Positions 56,898-64,000 of a stretch of DNA of 64,000 nt are shown here, piece by piece. The notes under the pieces are model-generated. The model saw nothing but the letters and a program-made list of their open reading frames with translations, made no database searches and was not told the DNA's origin. Source of the stretch: Albibacillus kandeliae. GTDB lineage: Bacteria > Pseudomonadota > Alphaproteobacteria > Rhodobacterales > Rhodobacteraceae. Within the stretch, counting starts at the first letter, position 1. Each line of letters begins with the position of its first letter. The position numbers were made by a program, and so were the translations under genes. The stretch covers positions 744,001-808,000 of the forward strand of contig NZ_QEHM01000001.1 of assembly GCF_003116585.1 (NCBI RefSeq), given 5' to 3'.

Positions 56898-57845
56898 TCA
56901 GGTCTTGCTGCCGCGCGCGAGGGGATGGTGTTCGTGCACCAGTTCGGCCAGCCGCTCGTCAAGCACGTGGGTATAGATCTCGGTCGTGGCCACGTCGGCG
57001 TGCCCCAGCAGCATCTGGATCGAGCGCAGGTCGGCCCCGTTTGCCAGCAGGTGCGTGGCGAAGGCGTGCCGGAGCGTGTGCGGCGTAACCTTGGCGGGCG
57101 AGACGCCACCGGCAACCGCCAGTTCCTTGATCAACAGGTAGAACCGGTGCCGGGTCAGGTGGCCCGAGGCGCCGTGCGAAGGGAACAGGTATTTCGAGCC
57201 CGTGGCGCCCTTGGCCCGGCGGGCATCTTCTTCGGCATCGCGGAGCGTGAGCCATGCGGCGAGGGCTTCACGCGCGGGGGGCGAGAGCGGCACCATGCGT
57301 TCCTTGCCGCCCTTGCCCAGCACCAGCAGCATACGCGGGTCGCCTCGGGTGGCCGCGACGGGCAGGGCAACCAGTTCGCTCACTCGCATGCCCGTGGCAT
57401 AGAGCAGCTCCATCAGGCAGGTGTTGCGGGCGCGGTCCGTATCGGTCCGGCCGGTGACCCGTGCCGCCTCCAGAAGGCGGTCCACCTCGGGCACGTCGAG
57501 GGTCTTGGGCAGGCGCTGGTCGCGCCCCGGTCCCTTAATCTGGATCGCCGGGTTGTCGGCACGCCAGCCCTCGTCAAAGGCAAAGCGATAGAGCTGCTTG
57601 ATTGCCGAAAGGCGCCGCGCGCGGGTCGACTTGGCGAGGCCCTGCGCGTCGCAGTCGACAAGGTAGCCCTCGATGCGGTCCCGGTCCGCGCCGGCGAAGT
57701 CGTGGCCGCGCCGCTCCAGCCACTCGGCAAAATCCTTCAGGTCCCGCCCATAGGCGAGCTGGGTATTGGTCGCGGCCCCGAGTTCGGCGGCCTGCGCCTC
57801 GAGGAAGGTCGAGATCCAGCTGTAGTTGGAGGCGGGCGCGGCCAT
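56898..57845 (-). CDS. xerD: tyrosine recombinase XerD
   Basis: A 315-residue recombinase with all catalytic residues: Arg154 (GMRVSEL), Lys181 (GKGGKER), His256 and Arg259 (HTLRHAFATH), His282 (LGHADVATTE) and nucleophile Tyr291 (IYTHV). The N-terminal SAM-like core-binding domain covers 10-105. It resolves chromosome dimers at dif with XerC. It is not the phage integrase: it lies 20 kb from the prophage end and next to core genes. ATG 57845 overlaps the previous stop (TGATG). A GTG at 57848 is also possible. Confidence 0.93.
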   Translation of the reverse strand: MAAPASNYSWISTFLEAQAAELGAATNTQLAYGRDLKDFAEWLERRGHDFAGADRDRIEGYLVDCDAQGLAKSTRARRLSAIKQLYRFAFDEGWRADNPAIQIKGPGRDQRLPKTLDVPEVDRLLEAARVTGRTDTDRARNTCLMELLYATGMRVSELVALPVAATRGDPRMLLVLGKGGKERMVPLSPPAREALAAWLTLRDAEEDARRAKGATGSKYLFPSHGASGHLTRHRFYLLIKELAVAGGVSPAKVTPHTLRHAFATHLLANGADLRSIQMLLGHADVATTEIYTHVLDERLAELVHEHHPLARGSKT

Positions 57846-59371
57846 CACCGTCTGTCCAGCAGCAGAAGTTGCAGGCAGGCCCGGCGGACCGTGTCCTCGA
57901 GACCGACCTTGCGGAAGGTCGCGATGGCGCCGGTGAGATCGACGGCATTCCCGTCGAGTCCGCTATCGAAGGCGGCCATGCTCAGCAGGATCGCTTCGCC
58001 AAGGCTGCCACGCGCCAGCGCATCCTGGATGCGGGCCGGGGGCCGCGCATCCGGGGCGAACCCGTCGGCAATGCTCTGGGCCGTTCCGCCCGGCGCCGGG
58101 ACGGTGCCGGGGTGGCCCTGGGCGAGCGCGGCAAGGAACAGGTCGCGCTGGCCCTGTCCCAGCGGCTGCGCCGCGGCGGCCTCGTAGGCGGGCGAGAGCA
58201 GCAGGACGCGCCACACGATTTCGCGCGCGCGGGCGTCGTCCAGCGGCAGTTGCGCCAGCCGCTCGGCGAAGAGATCGGCAAAGGGCACTTCCAGCCGGGC
58301 GGATTGCATCGCGGACCAGACACCGGGCAGGGTCTTCTCCACCGCCGAGACGCTGTTCTGGTTCAGTGCGGTTTCAAACAGCTGAAGCGCCTGCACCCGG
58401 TCCCAGACGCCGCCTGAAGCGGCGGGACGGCGCTCGGTATAGAGGCCCAGCAGACGGTTCGGCGGCAGAGCCCCGATCTGGGTCAATCGCTCGGCCGCCT
58501 CGATCTGTGCCTTCCAGCCAGCGATATCGCGCAGGTCGGCGTTGGCAAAGGCGCGGGGCAGGGAGGCGGTGGGCAGGCGCTCACCGATGGCCTCGTAGAG
58601 GCGGAAGGTCAGCGGGTCGGGATTGCGCGGGGCGGGCAGGGGCGGCGCCCCATCGTAGATGTCGGGCGAGAGGAAACGGTCGAGCAGGTTCAGCTGTTCT
58701 TCGGGCAGGATATCGAGGGCGTGGGCCGTATCCAGCACCAGCACGGCGCTGGTCCAGTCCCCGCGCCGCGCGTCGCAGAAGATCCGCGCCGGGTAGTCGT
58801 TCAGAAGCGACGGCGATTCGTCGAGCGCTTCGCAGGCTTCGTCCTCGGTGCCATTCAGAAGCGAGGCATCGAACCAGCGGCGGAACAGCTCGCGGCCGGA
58901 GCGCGGGCCCGCGGTTTCGGCGAGCGATTCCACCGGGTCGGTCGCGCCGAGAGTCATCAGCCGGTCGAGCCGTGCCAACAGGAGGGCATCGGCATTGCCT
59001 GCCGCCTGCGGAGAGCGCGTTTCGGACAGCAGCAGCGTGTAAAGCAGCGTCTGCATCGACGGGCTGCGTTCGACCGGCACCTCGCGGATGAGCTGGGTCA
59101 AGCGATTGATATCGCTGCCTTTCCAGAGCGTCTCGGGAAGGCCGGTCACGTCGGCGGGGACCAGTCCGATCGGCTCGGCGGTCTCTTCGAGCTGCTGCAC
59201 CGCGATGTCCGGCCGCAAAGCCGTCTTGGTCACGGGCGGTTCAAGCAGAACCGGACCCGCGCGGACCTGGGGCGTGTTCTGCCCAAGCCACTCTATCGCC
59301 GAAAGCGGTGCCTGCGCCGAGGCGGCCACTGGCACCATGAAAAAGCATAAAACGGCGTTTCTAATCCGCAT
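57845..59371 (-). CDS. secreted or periplasmic hypothetical protein
   Basis: A 508-residue protein with a Sec signal peptide (MRIRNAVLCFFMVPVAASAQA, shortened form ends at about 20). The mature part is helical and Ala/Leu/Arg-rich, like a repeat of alpha-helical hairpins (TPR- or Sel1-like in pattern). I recognise no catalytic motif. It stands upstream of xerD with overlapping stop and start, so the two are co-translated. This gene is conserved at this place in related genomes as I recall, which is memory only. Confidence 0.8.
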   Translation of the reverse strand: MRIRNAVLCFFMVPVAASAQAPLSAIEWLGQNTPQVRAGPVLLEPPVTKTALRPDIAVQQLEETAEPIGLVPADVTGLPETLWKGSDINRLTQLIREVPVERSPSMQTLLYTLLLSETRSPQAAGNADALLLARLDRLMTLGATDPVESLAETAGPRSGRELFRRWFDASLLNGTEDEACEALDESPSLLNDYPARIFCDARRGDWTSAVLVLDTAHALDILPEEQLNLLDRFLSPDIYDGAPPLPAPRNPDPLTFRLYEAIGERLPTASLPRAFANADLRDIAGWKAQIEAAERLTQIGALPPNRLLGLYTERRPAASGGVWDRVQALQLFETALNQNSVSAVEKTLPGVWSAMQSARLEVPFADLFAERLAQLPLDDARAREIVWRVLLLSPAYEAAAAQPLGQGQRDLFLAALAQGHPGTVPAPGGTAQSIADGFAPDARPPARIQDALARGSLGEAILLSMAAFDSGLDGNAVDLTGAIATFRKVGLEDTVRRACLQLLLLDRR

Positions 59372-59510
59372 TCAACGTCACCGGCACCCGTATCTCTCTC
59401 TGCGGGGCAGAGAAGTCAGAGCCGAACCACGGCCCCAGATACGCATAACCGACTATTGCGATAAACGCCAAACACAGGAGATAAACCAAGAATTTGATGA
59501 CTCTGCCCAT
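59361..59510 (-). CDS. 49-residue single-pass membrane protein
   Basis: A short gene, ATG at 59510, TAG at 59361-59363, overlapping the next start (59371) by 11 bases. It has a basic N-terminus (MGRVIKF), one membrane helix (LVYLLCLAFIAIVGYAYLG, about 8-26) and a short polar C-terminus (PQREIRVPVTLNAD). Overlap with the downstream secreted protein gene suggests the two are co-translated. It is divergent from aroK. A role in envelope assembly is possible but not shown. Confidence 0.68.
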   Translation of the reverse strand: MGRVIKFLVYLLCLAFIAIVGYAYLGPWFGSDFSAPQREIRVPVTLNAD

Positions 59511-59549
59511 GTGCGTCCCCGTAGTCCTGCTCGTCTTTTGGTGGGTGTT

Positions 59550-59581
59550 TTGTCGAAACTTATATATGGCCTTTTCGACAA
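59550..59581. promoter_or_regulatory. inverted repeat in the aroK divergent promoter
   Basis: TTGTCGAAA (59550-59558) and TTTCGACAA (59573-59581) are perfect 9-bp arms with a 14-base centre that includes TATATA. It lies between the divergent 59510 and 59603 genes, so it is a possible operator for both. Confidence 0.5.
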
Positions 59582-59602
59582 GATCACGTCATTCAGAGAC
59601 AA

Positions 59603-60193
59603 ATGAGCGGAATTGAGCAAAGCGAGGCGAAAAACCCGACAGGCCATCAGGTCTGGCGCCTCAGGAAGACCGTCGTGATGGTCGGCATGATGGGGGCCGG
59701 CAAGACGGCCGTGGGCCGTGCCCTCGCGGCGCGGATCGGCGTTCCTTTTCTCGACAGCGACCACGAGATCGAATCGGCGGCGAACATGACCGTTCCCGAG
59801 ATTTTCGCGCGGGATGGCGAGCCGTTCTTCCGCCTGAAGGAAAGCCAGGTGATCGCGCGCCTGCTGCGCAGTTCCTGCTGCATTCTGTCGACCGGCGGCG
59901 GGGCCTTTCTGGCCGAATCCAACCGCCGGATGATCTCGGAACAGGGGGTCTCGGTGTGGCTCAACGCGGCGCCCGAGGTGCTGTGGAACCGGGTGCGGCA
60001 CCGCGACTCGCGCCCGCTGCTGCGAACCGCCAACCCCAAAGCGACCCTGCTCTCGCTTTACGAAAACCGCGTCCCGCTCTATGCCGAGGCCGATCTCGAG
60101 GTCCTCTCCGAAGGGGATGTCTCGATCGAGCAAATGGTTGACCGGGTTCTGGTCGCGCTGGCGACCCGTCCGGACGTTCTGGAGCAGGTGTAA
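59603..60193 (+). CDS. aroK: shikimate kinase
   Basis: A 196-residue kinase with Walker A GMMGAGKT (28-35), a shikimate-binding DSDHEIE (about 51-57) and TGGGAFL (about 96-102), and the lid and adenine region with RDSRPLLR (about 133-140). It makes shikimate 3-phosphate in the aromatic amino-acid pathway. It ends with TAATG overlapping aroB, so the two are co-translated. The first 20 residues are an extension over many homologs. Confidence 0.95.
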   Translation: MSGIEQSEAKNPTGHQVWRLRKTVVMVGMMGAGKTAVGRALAARIGVPFLDSDHEIESAANMTVPEIFARDGEPFFRLKESQVIARLLRSSCCILSTGGGAFLAESNRRMISEQGVSVWLNAAPEVLWNRVRHRDSRPLLRTANPKATLLSLYENRVPLYAEADLEVLSEGDVSIEQMVDRVLVALATRPDVLEQV

Positions 60194-61305
60194 TGCAGCA
60201 GGTCGTTCCCGTCGCGCTGGGGGCGCGCAGCTACGAGGTGGTGATCGGCCCGGGGCTATTGGCCGAGGCCGGTGCGCGCATCGCACCGCTGCTGGCGCGG
60301 CCGCGCGTCACTGTCCTGACCGACGAGACCGTTGCCGCCCTTCACCTCGACGCGCTGCGCGAGGGACTGGCGACGCATGGCATTCAGGCCGAGGCTCTGG
60401 CGCTGCCGCCGGGCGAGGCCACCAAGAGCTGGCCGCAGCTGATCCGCGCCACCGAATGGCTGCTGGAGCAGAAGGTCGAACGCCGCGATATCGTCATCGC
60501 GCTTGGCGGCGGGGTCATCGGCGATCTGGCTGGTTTTGCTGCCTCGATCCTGCGGCGCGGGGTGCGGTTCGTGCAGATCCCGACGTCGCTGCTGGCGCAG
60601 GTCGACAGTTCGGTCGGTGGCAAGACCGGGATCAACGCGCCTCAGGGCAAGAACCTCGTCGGGGCCTTTCACCAGCCGTCGCTGGTGCTGGCGGATACCG
60701 AGGTGTTGGGCACCCTCACGGCGCGCGATTTCCTTGCGGGCTACGGCGAGGTCGTCAAGTACGGGTTGCTGGGTGATGCCGACTTCTTCGAGTGGCTGGA
60801 ACGTCAGGGATCAGCGCTCGCCAGCGGCGACATGGCGGCACGGGTCGAGGCGGTGACACGCTCGGTTCAGATGAAGGCCGACATCGTGGCGCGGGACGAG
60901 ACCGAACAGGGCGACCGCGCGCTGCTGAACCTGGGCCATACCTTCTGTCACGCGCTCGAATCCGCGACGGGCTACTCCGACCGGCTGCTGCACGGCGAAG
61001 GCGTTGCCATCGGTTGCGCGCTGGCGTTCGAACTCTCGGCGCGCCTCGGGCTCTGTGCCCAGGAAGCGCCAAGCCGGGTGCGCGCGCACCTCAAGGCGAT
61101 GGGCATGAAATGCGATCTGGCCGACATTCCCGGCGACCTGCCGGGGCCTGACGCCCTTCTGGATCTGATGGCGCAGGACAAGAAGGTGGTTGATGGCCAG
61201 CTTCGCTTCATCCTCGCCCGGGGCATCGGCGAGGCCTTCGTCACCTCTGACGTGCCGCGCGATACTGTCCGCGCCGTGCTGGAAGACGCTCTGGCGATGT
61301 GCTGA
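60193..61305 (+). CDS. aroB: 3-dehydroquinate synthase
   Basis: A 370-residue enzyme of the aroB family. The NAD-binding GGGVIGDLAGFAAS (about 105-118) and the PTSLLAQVDSSVGGKTGINA region (about 130-149), plus metal ligands in LNLGHTFCHALE (about 246-257), are present. It converts DAHP to 3-dehydroquinate. It follows aroK directly, the usual alphaproteobacterial order. The next gene is convergent, 5 bases after its stop. Confidence 0.96.
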   Translation: MQQVVPVALGARSYEVVIGPGLLAEAGARIAPLLARPRVTVLTDETVAALHLDALREGLATHGIQAEALALPPGEATKSWPQLIRATEWLLEQKVERRDIVIALGGGVIGDLAGFAASILRRGVRFVQIPTSLLAQVDSSVGGKTGINAPQGKNLVGAFHQPSLVLADTEVLGTLTARDFLAGYGEVVKYGLLGDADFFEWLERQGSALASGDMAARVEAVTRSVQMKADIVARDETEQGDRALLNLGHTFCHALESATGYSDRLLHGEGVAIGCALAFELSARLGLCAQEAPSRVRAHLKAMGMKCDLADIPGDLPGPDALLDLMAQDKKVVDGQLRFILARGIGEAFVTSDVPRDTVRAVLEDALAMC

Positions 61306-61309
61306 GGCC

Positions 61310-62383
61310 TCAGGCCCGCTGCAGCACCACCAGTTCGGCGAGATTTTCGCGCGTGACATAGCCGATCAGCCCGCCCGACTTGTCGACCACGGCCACTGCA
61401 GGCGCTCCCTTGCCCAGCGCGTCCATGACGCCTTGCAGGGGCGCCGTCAGCACGACGCGCGGGATGTCGCGCTCTACGATCTCGGTGACCGGGTGTGCGG
61501 CAATATGGTCCGAGACCATTGCCTTGAAGATGGCATTGCGCGTCACGAACCCCTCGAGCGTGCCGTCCTCGGTAATCACCGGGAACTCGTGCTGGGTGGT
61601 ACGGATCAGGGTATGGGCCGCGGCGTCGATGGTGTCCGTCGGGCCGAGGTGCTCGAACTGGGTGATCATTGCATCGCGCGCGACGAGGGTGCTGGTCGAG
61701 GCGCGGGTGGCGACATCGTTGCTCTCTCCGGCGGCGGCGAGGAAGATGAACACGGCGACGACCAGCAGGAGGGGGTTGCCCGTTGTGATGCCGAGATAGC
61801 CGAAGACAAGGGCGATGCCCTGGCCGGTCATACTCGCGATGCGGGTGGCCTTTACCCGGTCGAGGAACAGGCTCAGCAGCGCGCGGAACACGCGGCCGCC
61901 GTCCATCGGGAAGGCGGGGATCAGGTTGAACAGCGCCAGCACCATGTTGATGGTCGCGAGTTGTCCGAGGAAGGAGGCGGCGTCGAACTGGCCGTCTGCG
62001 AGGTCGGTCACGTCGGTCTCGGCCCCGAGCGCGAGAGTCAGTACGCCCCAGATAACCACGTTCACCGCCGGTCCGGCGAGTGCCACGATGATCTCGTGCG
62101 CAGGGTTTTCCGGCATCCGTTCGAGCCTTGCGAGCCCGCCGATGGGGAGAAGGGTGATATCGGGCGTCTTGATGCCATAGCGCCGCGCGGCAAGGGCATG
62201 GCCGAATTCGTGCGCGACGATGCAGGCGAAGAGCGCGACGACGAAGAGGAGGTTCTGCAGCGCGGCTGCCGTCCCGCCGGCGCTGTAGGCCGATGCGGCG
62301 ACCCAGGCGAGCAGGAGGAAGAAGGTCAGGTGAATGCGGAGTTCAGAACCGAAGAGCCGACCGACGGAAATGGACCAGGACAT
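61310..62383 (-). CDS. site-2 protease family protein with CBS domains
   Basis: A 357-residue intramembrane metalloprotease. The HEFGH zinc motif (58-62), NLIPAFPMDGGR (about 153-164) with Asp161, and about six membrane segments between 15 and 215 are typical of M50 proteins. Two CBS domains follow (about 230-350). It may cleave membrane-bound regulators. Its nearest relatives are Rv0359- or SpoIVFB-like M50 proteins with C-terminal CBS pairs. It stands alone, convergent with aroB. Confidence 0.9.
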   Translation of the reverse strand: MSWSISVGRLFGSELRIHLTFFLLLAWVAASAYSAGGTAAALQNLLFVVALFACIVAHEFGHALAARRYGIKTPDITLLPIGGLARLERMPENPAHEIIVALAGPAVNVVIWGVLTLALGAETDVTDLADGQFDAASFLGQLATINMVLALFNLIPAFPMDGGRVFRALLSLFLDRVKATRIASMTGQGIALVFGYLGITTGNPLLLVVAVFIFLAAAGESNDVATRASTSTLVARDAMITQFEHLGPTDTIDAAAHTLIRTTQHEFPVITEDGTLEGFVTRNAIFKAMVSDHIAAHPVTEIVERDIPRVVLTAPLQGVMDALGKGAPAVAVVDKSGGLIGYVTRENLAELVVLQRA

Positions 62384-62515
62384 GACGCAACCCCTGTCTC
62401 TTGCATGAATCTCTTGCTCGGTCCGGTGAGTTGGGCCGGTGCCATTGCTCCCATCGCGGTCTTGCGCAACGAAGGGTTGCGGGTAGGGCGGGAACTGTCC
62501 TCGAGATGGACGTTG

Positions 62516-62540
62516 CCCCGTCCCGGGTCAAGCCCGGGGC
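62516..62540. repeat. REP-like GC-rich palindrome
   Basis: CCCCG-t-CCCGGG-tcaa-gCCCGGGG: a GC-rich hairpin like the CCCGGGTCAAGCCCGGG elements scattered in alphaproteobacterial intergenic regions. It lies after the end of ssb and may also act as terminator. Confidence 0.5.
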
Positions 62541-62565
62541 GAGGCGCTGCGCCAGAAGGCGGGTC

Positions 62566-63072
62566 TTAGAACGGGATCTCGTCGTCCATGTCGCGCGACG
62601 AGCCACCGCCGCCGCCGCCATTCCCACCGCCGTAGCGGTCGTCCTGCGGGCCGCTGTCGTAGCCGCCACCGTACCCACCACCGCTGCCGCCGCCGTAGTT
62701 GCCGCCACCGCCGCCTTCGCCGCGGCCGTCAAGCAGGGTCAGTTCACCGCGGTAGGGGCGCAGAACGATCTCGGTGGTGTAGCGGTCCTGGCCGGACTGG
62801 TCCTGCCACTTGCGGGTTTCGAGCTGGCCCTCGATGTAAACCTTCGAGCCCTTCTTGAGATACTGCTCGGCGATCCGCGCGAGAGGTTCCGAAAAGATCG
62901 CGACCGAGTGCCATTCGGTCCGTTCGCGCCGCTCGCCGGTATTGCGGTCCTTCCAGTTCTCGGAGGTAGCGATCCGCAGGTTGCAGACCTTGCCCCCGTT
63001 CTGGAAACTGCGCACCTCGGGGTCGCGACCAAGGTTTCCCACCAGAATAACTTTGTTTACCGAGCCGGCCAT
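62566..63072 (-). CDS. ssb: single-stranded DNA-binding protein
   Basis: A 168-residue SSB. The OB-fold covers 1-110 ([16 protein letters not shown] at 6-21; [19 protein letters not shown] at about 53-71). A Gly-rich linker (about 117-160) and the conserved acidic tip (DMDDEIPF) follow. It protects single-stranded DNA and recruits partner proteins by the tail. The gene faces away from the lytic transglycosylase gene. It is a host gene and not phage. Confidence 0.96.
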   Translation of the reverse strand: MAGSVNKVILVGNLGRDPEVRSFQNGGKVCNLRIATSENWKDRNTGERRERTEWHSVAIFSEPLARIAEQYLKKGSKVYIEGQLETRKWQDQSGQDRYTTEIVLRPYRGELTLLDGRGEGGGGGNYGGGSGGGYGGGYDSGPQDDRYGGGNGGGGGGSSRDMDDEIPF

Positions 63073-63282
63073 GCTGCGTCCTGTTTTGTCTCTTGGTTGA
63101 TTGAATCCGAATCCCCCGATCCGGGTTCATGCGAGGTTACACGTCTCGGACTTGGGTTGAAACTCGAACAGACCTTAAAACGGTTGAGGCATGGTTAAAA
63201 CCGGGATGGCCCGGGGTTCTGGTATTTTCGTTCCGGTTCTGTATAGTCCCCGCTGGAAAAACAGCCGGGGGGCGGAAGAGGG

Positions 63283-63870
63283 ATGCGCAAGCTTGCCTTG
63301 GGAATATTTGCGGTCGCTGCGATCGGTATCGCGGCCGCTCCCGTGCGTGCGGACATGCTCGGAACCAAGAGCCAGCGCAAACTCTTCAAGTCCCAGCTCG
63401 ACGTGCTGGATAAGCGCGCATCGCAGCAATACTCCTATTCGGAACGGCTGAAACCGCCATCGCTCTACGGCAGCGACTCCGCCTCGGCCAGCTATCGCGG
63501 CCGCTACAAGGGCGAGTACCTTGAACTGGCGCGCTCGGCCGCGCGGCGCCACAACGTGCCCGAAGATCTCTTTGCCCGTCTGGTGCAGCAGGAATCTGGC
63601 TGGAACCCGCAGGCCAAGTCGCACAAGGGCGCGCTGGGACTGGCCCAGTTGATGCCCGAGACCGCCCTGCTGCTCGGCGTGAATCCGCTGGACCCGGTCG
63701 AGAACCTCGAAGGCGGCGCGCGCTACCTGGCACAGCAGTTCGCGGCCTTTGGCTCCTGGCGGCTGGCACTTGCCGCCTATAACGCGGGGCCGGACGCGGT
63801 TAAGAAACACGGCGGTGTTCCGCCTTACCAGGAAACCCGCAACTACGTCCGGAGCATCTGGGGGAGCTGA
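63283..63870 (+). CDS. lytic transglycosylase (SLT-type)
   Basis: A 195-residue secreted enzyme. Signal peptide: [20 protein letters not shown] ending VRA. The SLT domain (about 80-190) carries catalytic Glu104 (VQQESGWNP), the [10 protein letters not shown] motif (about 116-125) and the [15 protein letters not shown] stretch. It cuts peptidoglycan glycan strands, in cell wall turnover. A small host version, divergent from ssb. Confidence 0.92.
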   Translation: MRKLALGIFAVAAIGIAAAPVRADMLGTKSQRKLFKSQLDVLDKRASQQYSYSERLKPPSLYGSDSASASYRGRYKGEYLELARSAARRHNVPEDLFARLVQQESGWNPQAKSHKGALGLAQLMPETALLLGVNPLDPVENLEGGARYLAQQFAAFGSWRLALAAYNAGPDAVKKHGGVPPYQETRNYVRSIWGS

Positions 63871-64000
63871 CACCGGGACCAAGCTGCCGCGACCCTTTCG
63901 GGGCTATCGGCACGTGGGGCCGCACTTTTTCGGGAACCGTTTTCGTCTATCGGGGGTTGATGGGTCACAACATCGACACGGCCCGCTGCTCTGCATCCAC
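63871..64000. other. window end, no gene seen
   Basis: The last 130 bases contain no frame with a good start. They may hold the terminator of the transglycosylase gene or the promoter of the next gene outside the window. Confidence 0.5.

Noticed and set aside
56898-57845. XerD as the prophage integrase
   Set aside because: It has the conserved XerD sequence and core-gene neighbours, and is 20 kb away from the prophage end.
62566-63072. ssb as a phage gene
   Set aside because: It lies in the chromosomal part, has a normal alphaproteobacterial SSB tail, and is far from the prophage.

Overview
The window is high-GC alphaproteobacterial DNA, most likely from a marine Rhodobacteraceae (Roseobacter-group) strain. 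The basis is the aroK-aroB / XerD / CorC neighbourhood, a TRAP transporter operon, paired DMGDH-like oxidoreductases, and a VPLPA-CTERM protein. No species assignment is attempted. Family names come from reading the proteins; no database search was possible.

Positions 1 to about 36,618 are most of a lambda-like siphoviral prophage. The left end, with the integrase, repressor and early genes, lies outside the window. The order follows phage lambda closely: replication-type HTH gene with iteron-like repeats (1-2155), lipoprotein, phage tRNA-CAT, possible cos region, then TerS, TerL, W, portal, C-type protease with a possible internal scaffold start, decoration D, capsid E, FI/FII/Z/U-position genes, tail tube, a G/G-T tail chaperone pair with a -1 frameshift site, tape measure, tail-tip genes and a 1,581-residue J-like protein (2.2-22.8 kb). 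Lysis follows at 23.5-25.5 kb (holin candidates, endolysin, an overlapping spanin-like pair). Two receptor-binding or spike genes follow at 25.8-29.7 kb.

Positions 29.7-36.6 kb are an accessory (moron) zone, AT-richer toward its right end. It holds a VPLPA-CTERM secreted protein, HicAB, a Phd/RelE-type pair, a HEPN-motif protein, small membrane proteins and two related small zinc-ribbon proteins. It also holds the most unusual feature of the window. Four copies (one at 30.6 kb, three in tandem at 33.8-34.4 kb) share a roughly 100-nt three-hairpin RNA with covarying stems. Each has a promoter-like element at exactly the same distance and a terminator-like last hairpin, and the copies sit next to the two zinc-ribbon genes. 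The zone ends in a 3'-terminal fragment of tRNA-Val(CAC), the likely attR. An orphan tRNA-Gly(CCC) 3' fragment at 33.33 kb hints at a second, older integration.

From 36.7 kb the DNA is chromosomal. A two-component system with a DUF4173-type membrane protein comes first. Next is a LysR regulator divergent from a TRAP transporter plus N-acyl-D-amino-acid deacylase operon, then a His-rich Hint-domain protein, a MobA-like nucleotidyltransferase, two DMGDH/GcvT-type flavoproteins around an FMN reductase, and an AidB-like acyl-CoA dehydrogenase. The window closes with a CorC-type CBS protein, XerD with two upstream membrane or secreted genes, aroK-aroB, an M50 protease with CBS domains, ssb and a lytic transglycosylase. 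The prophage genes work as packaging, morphogenesis, lysis and cargo blocks. The host part is ordinary core and catabolic metabolism.
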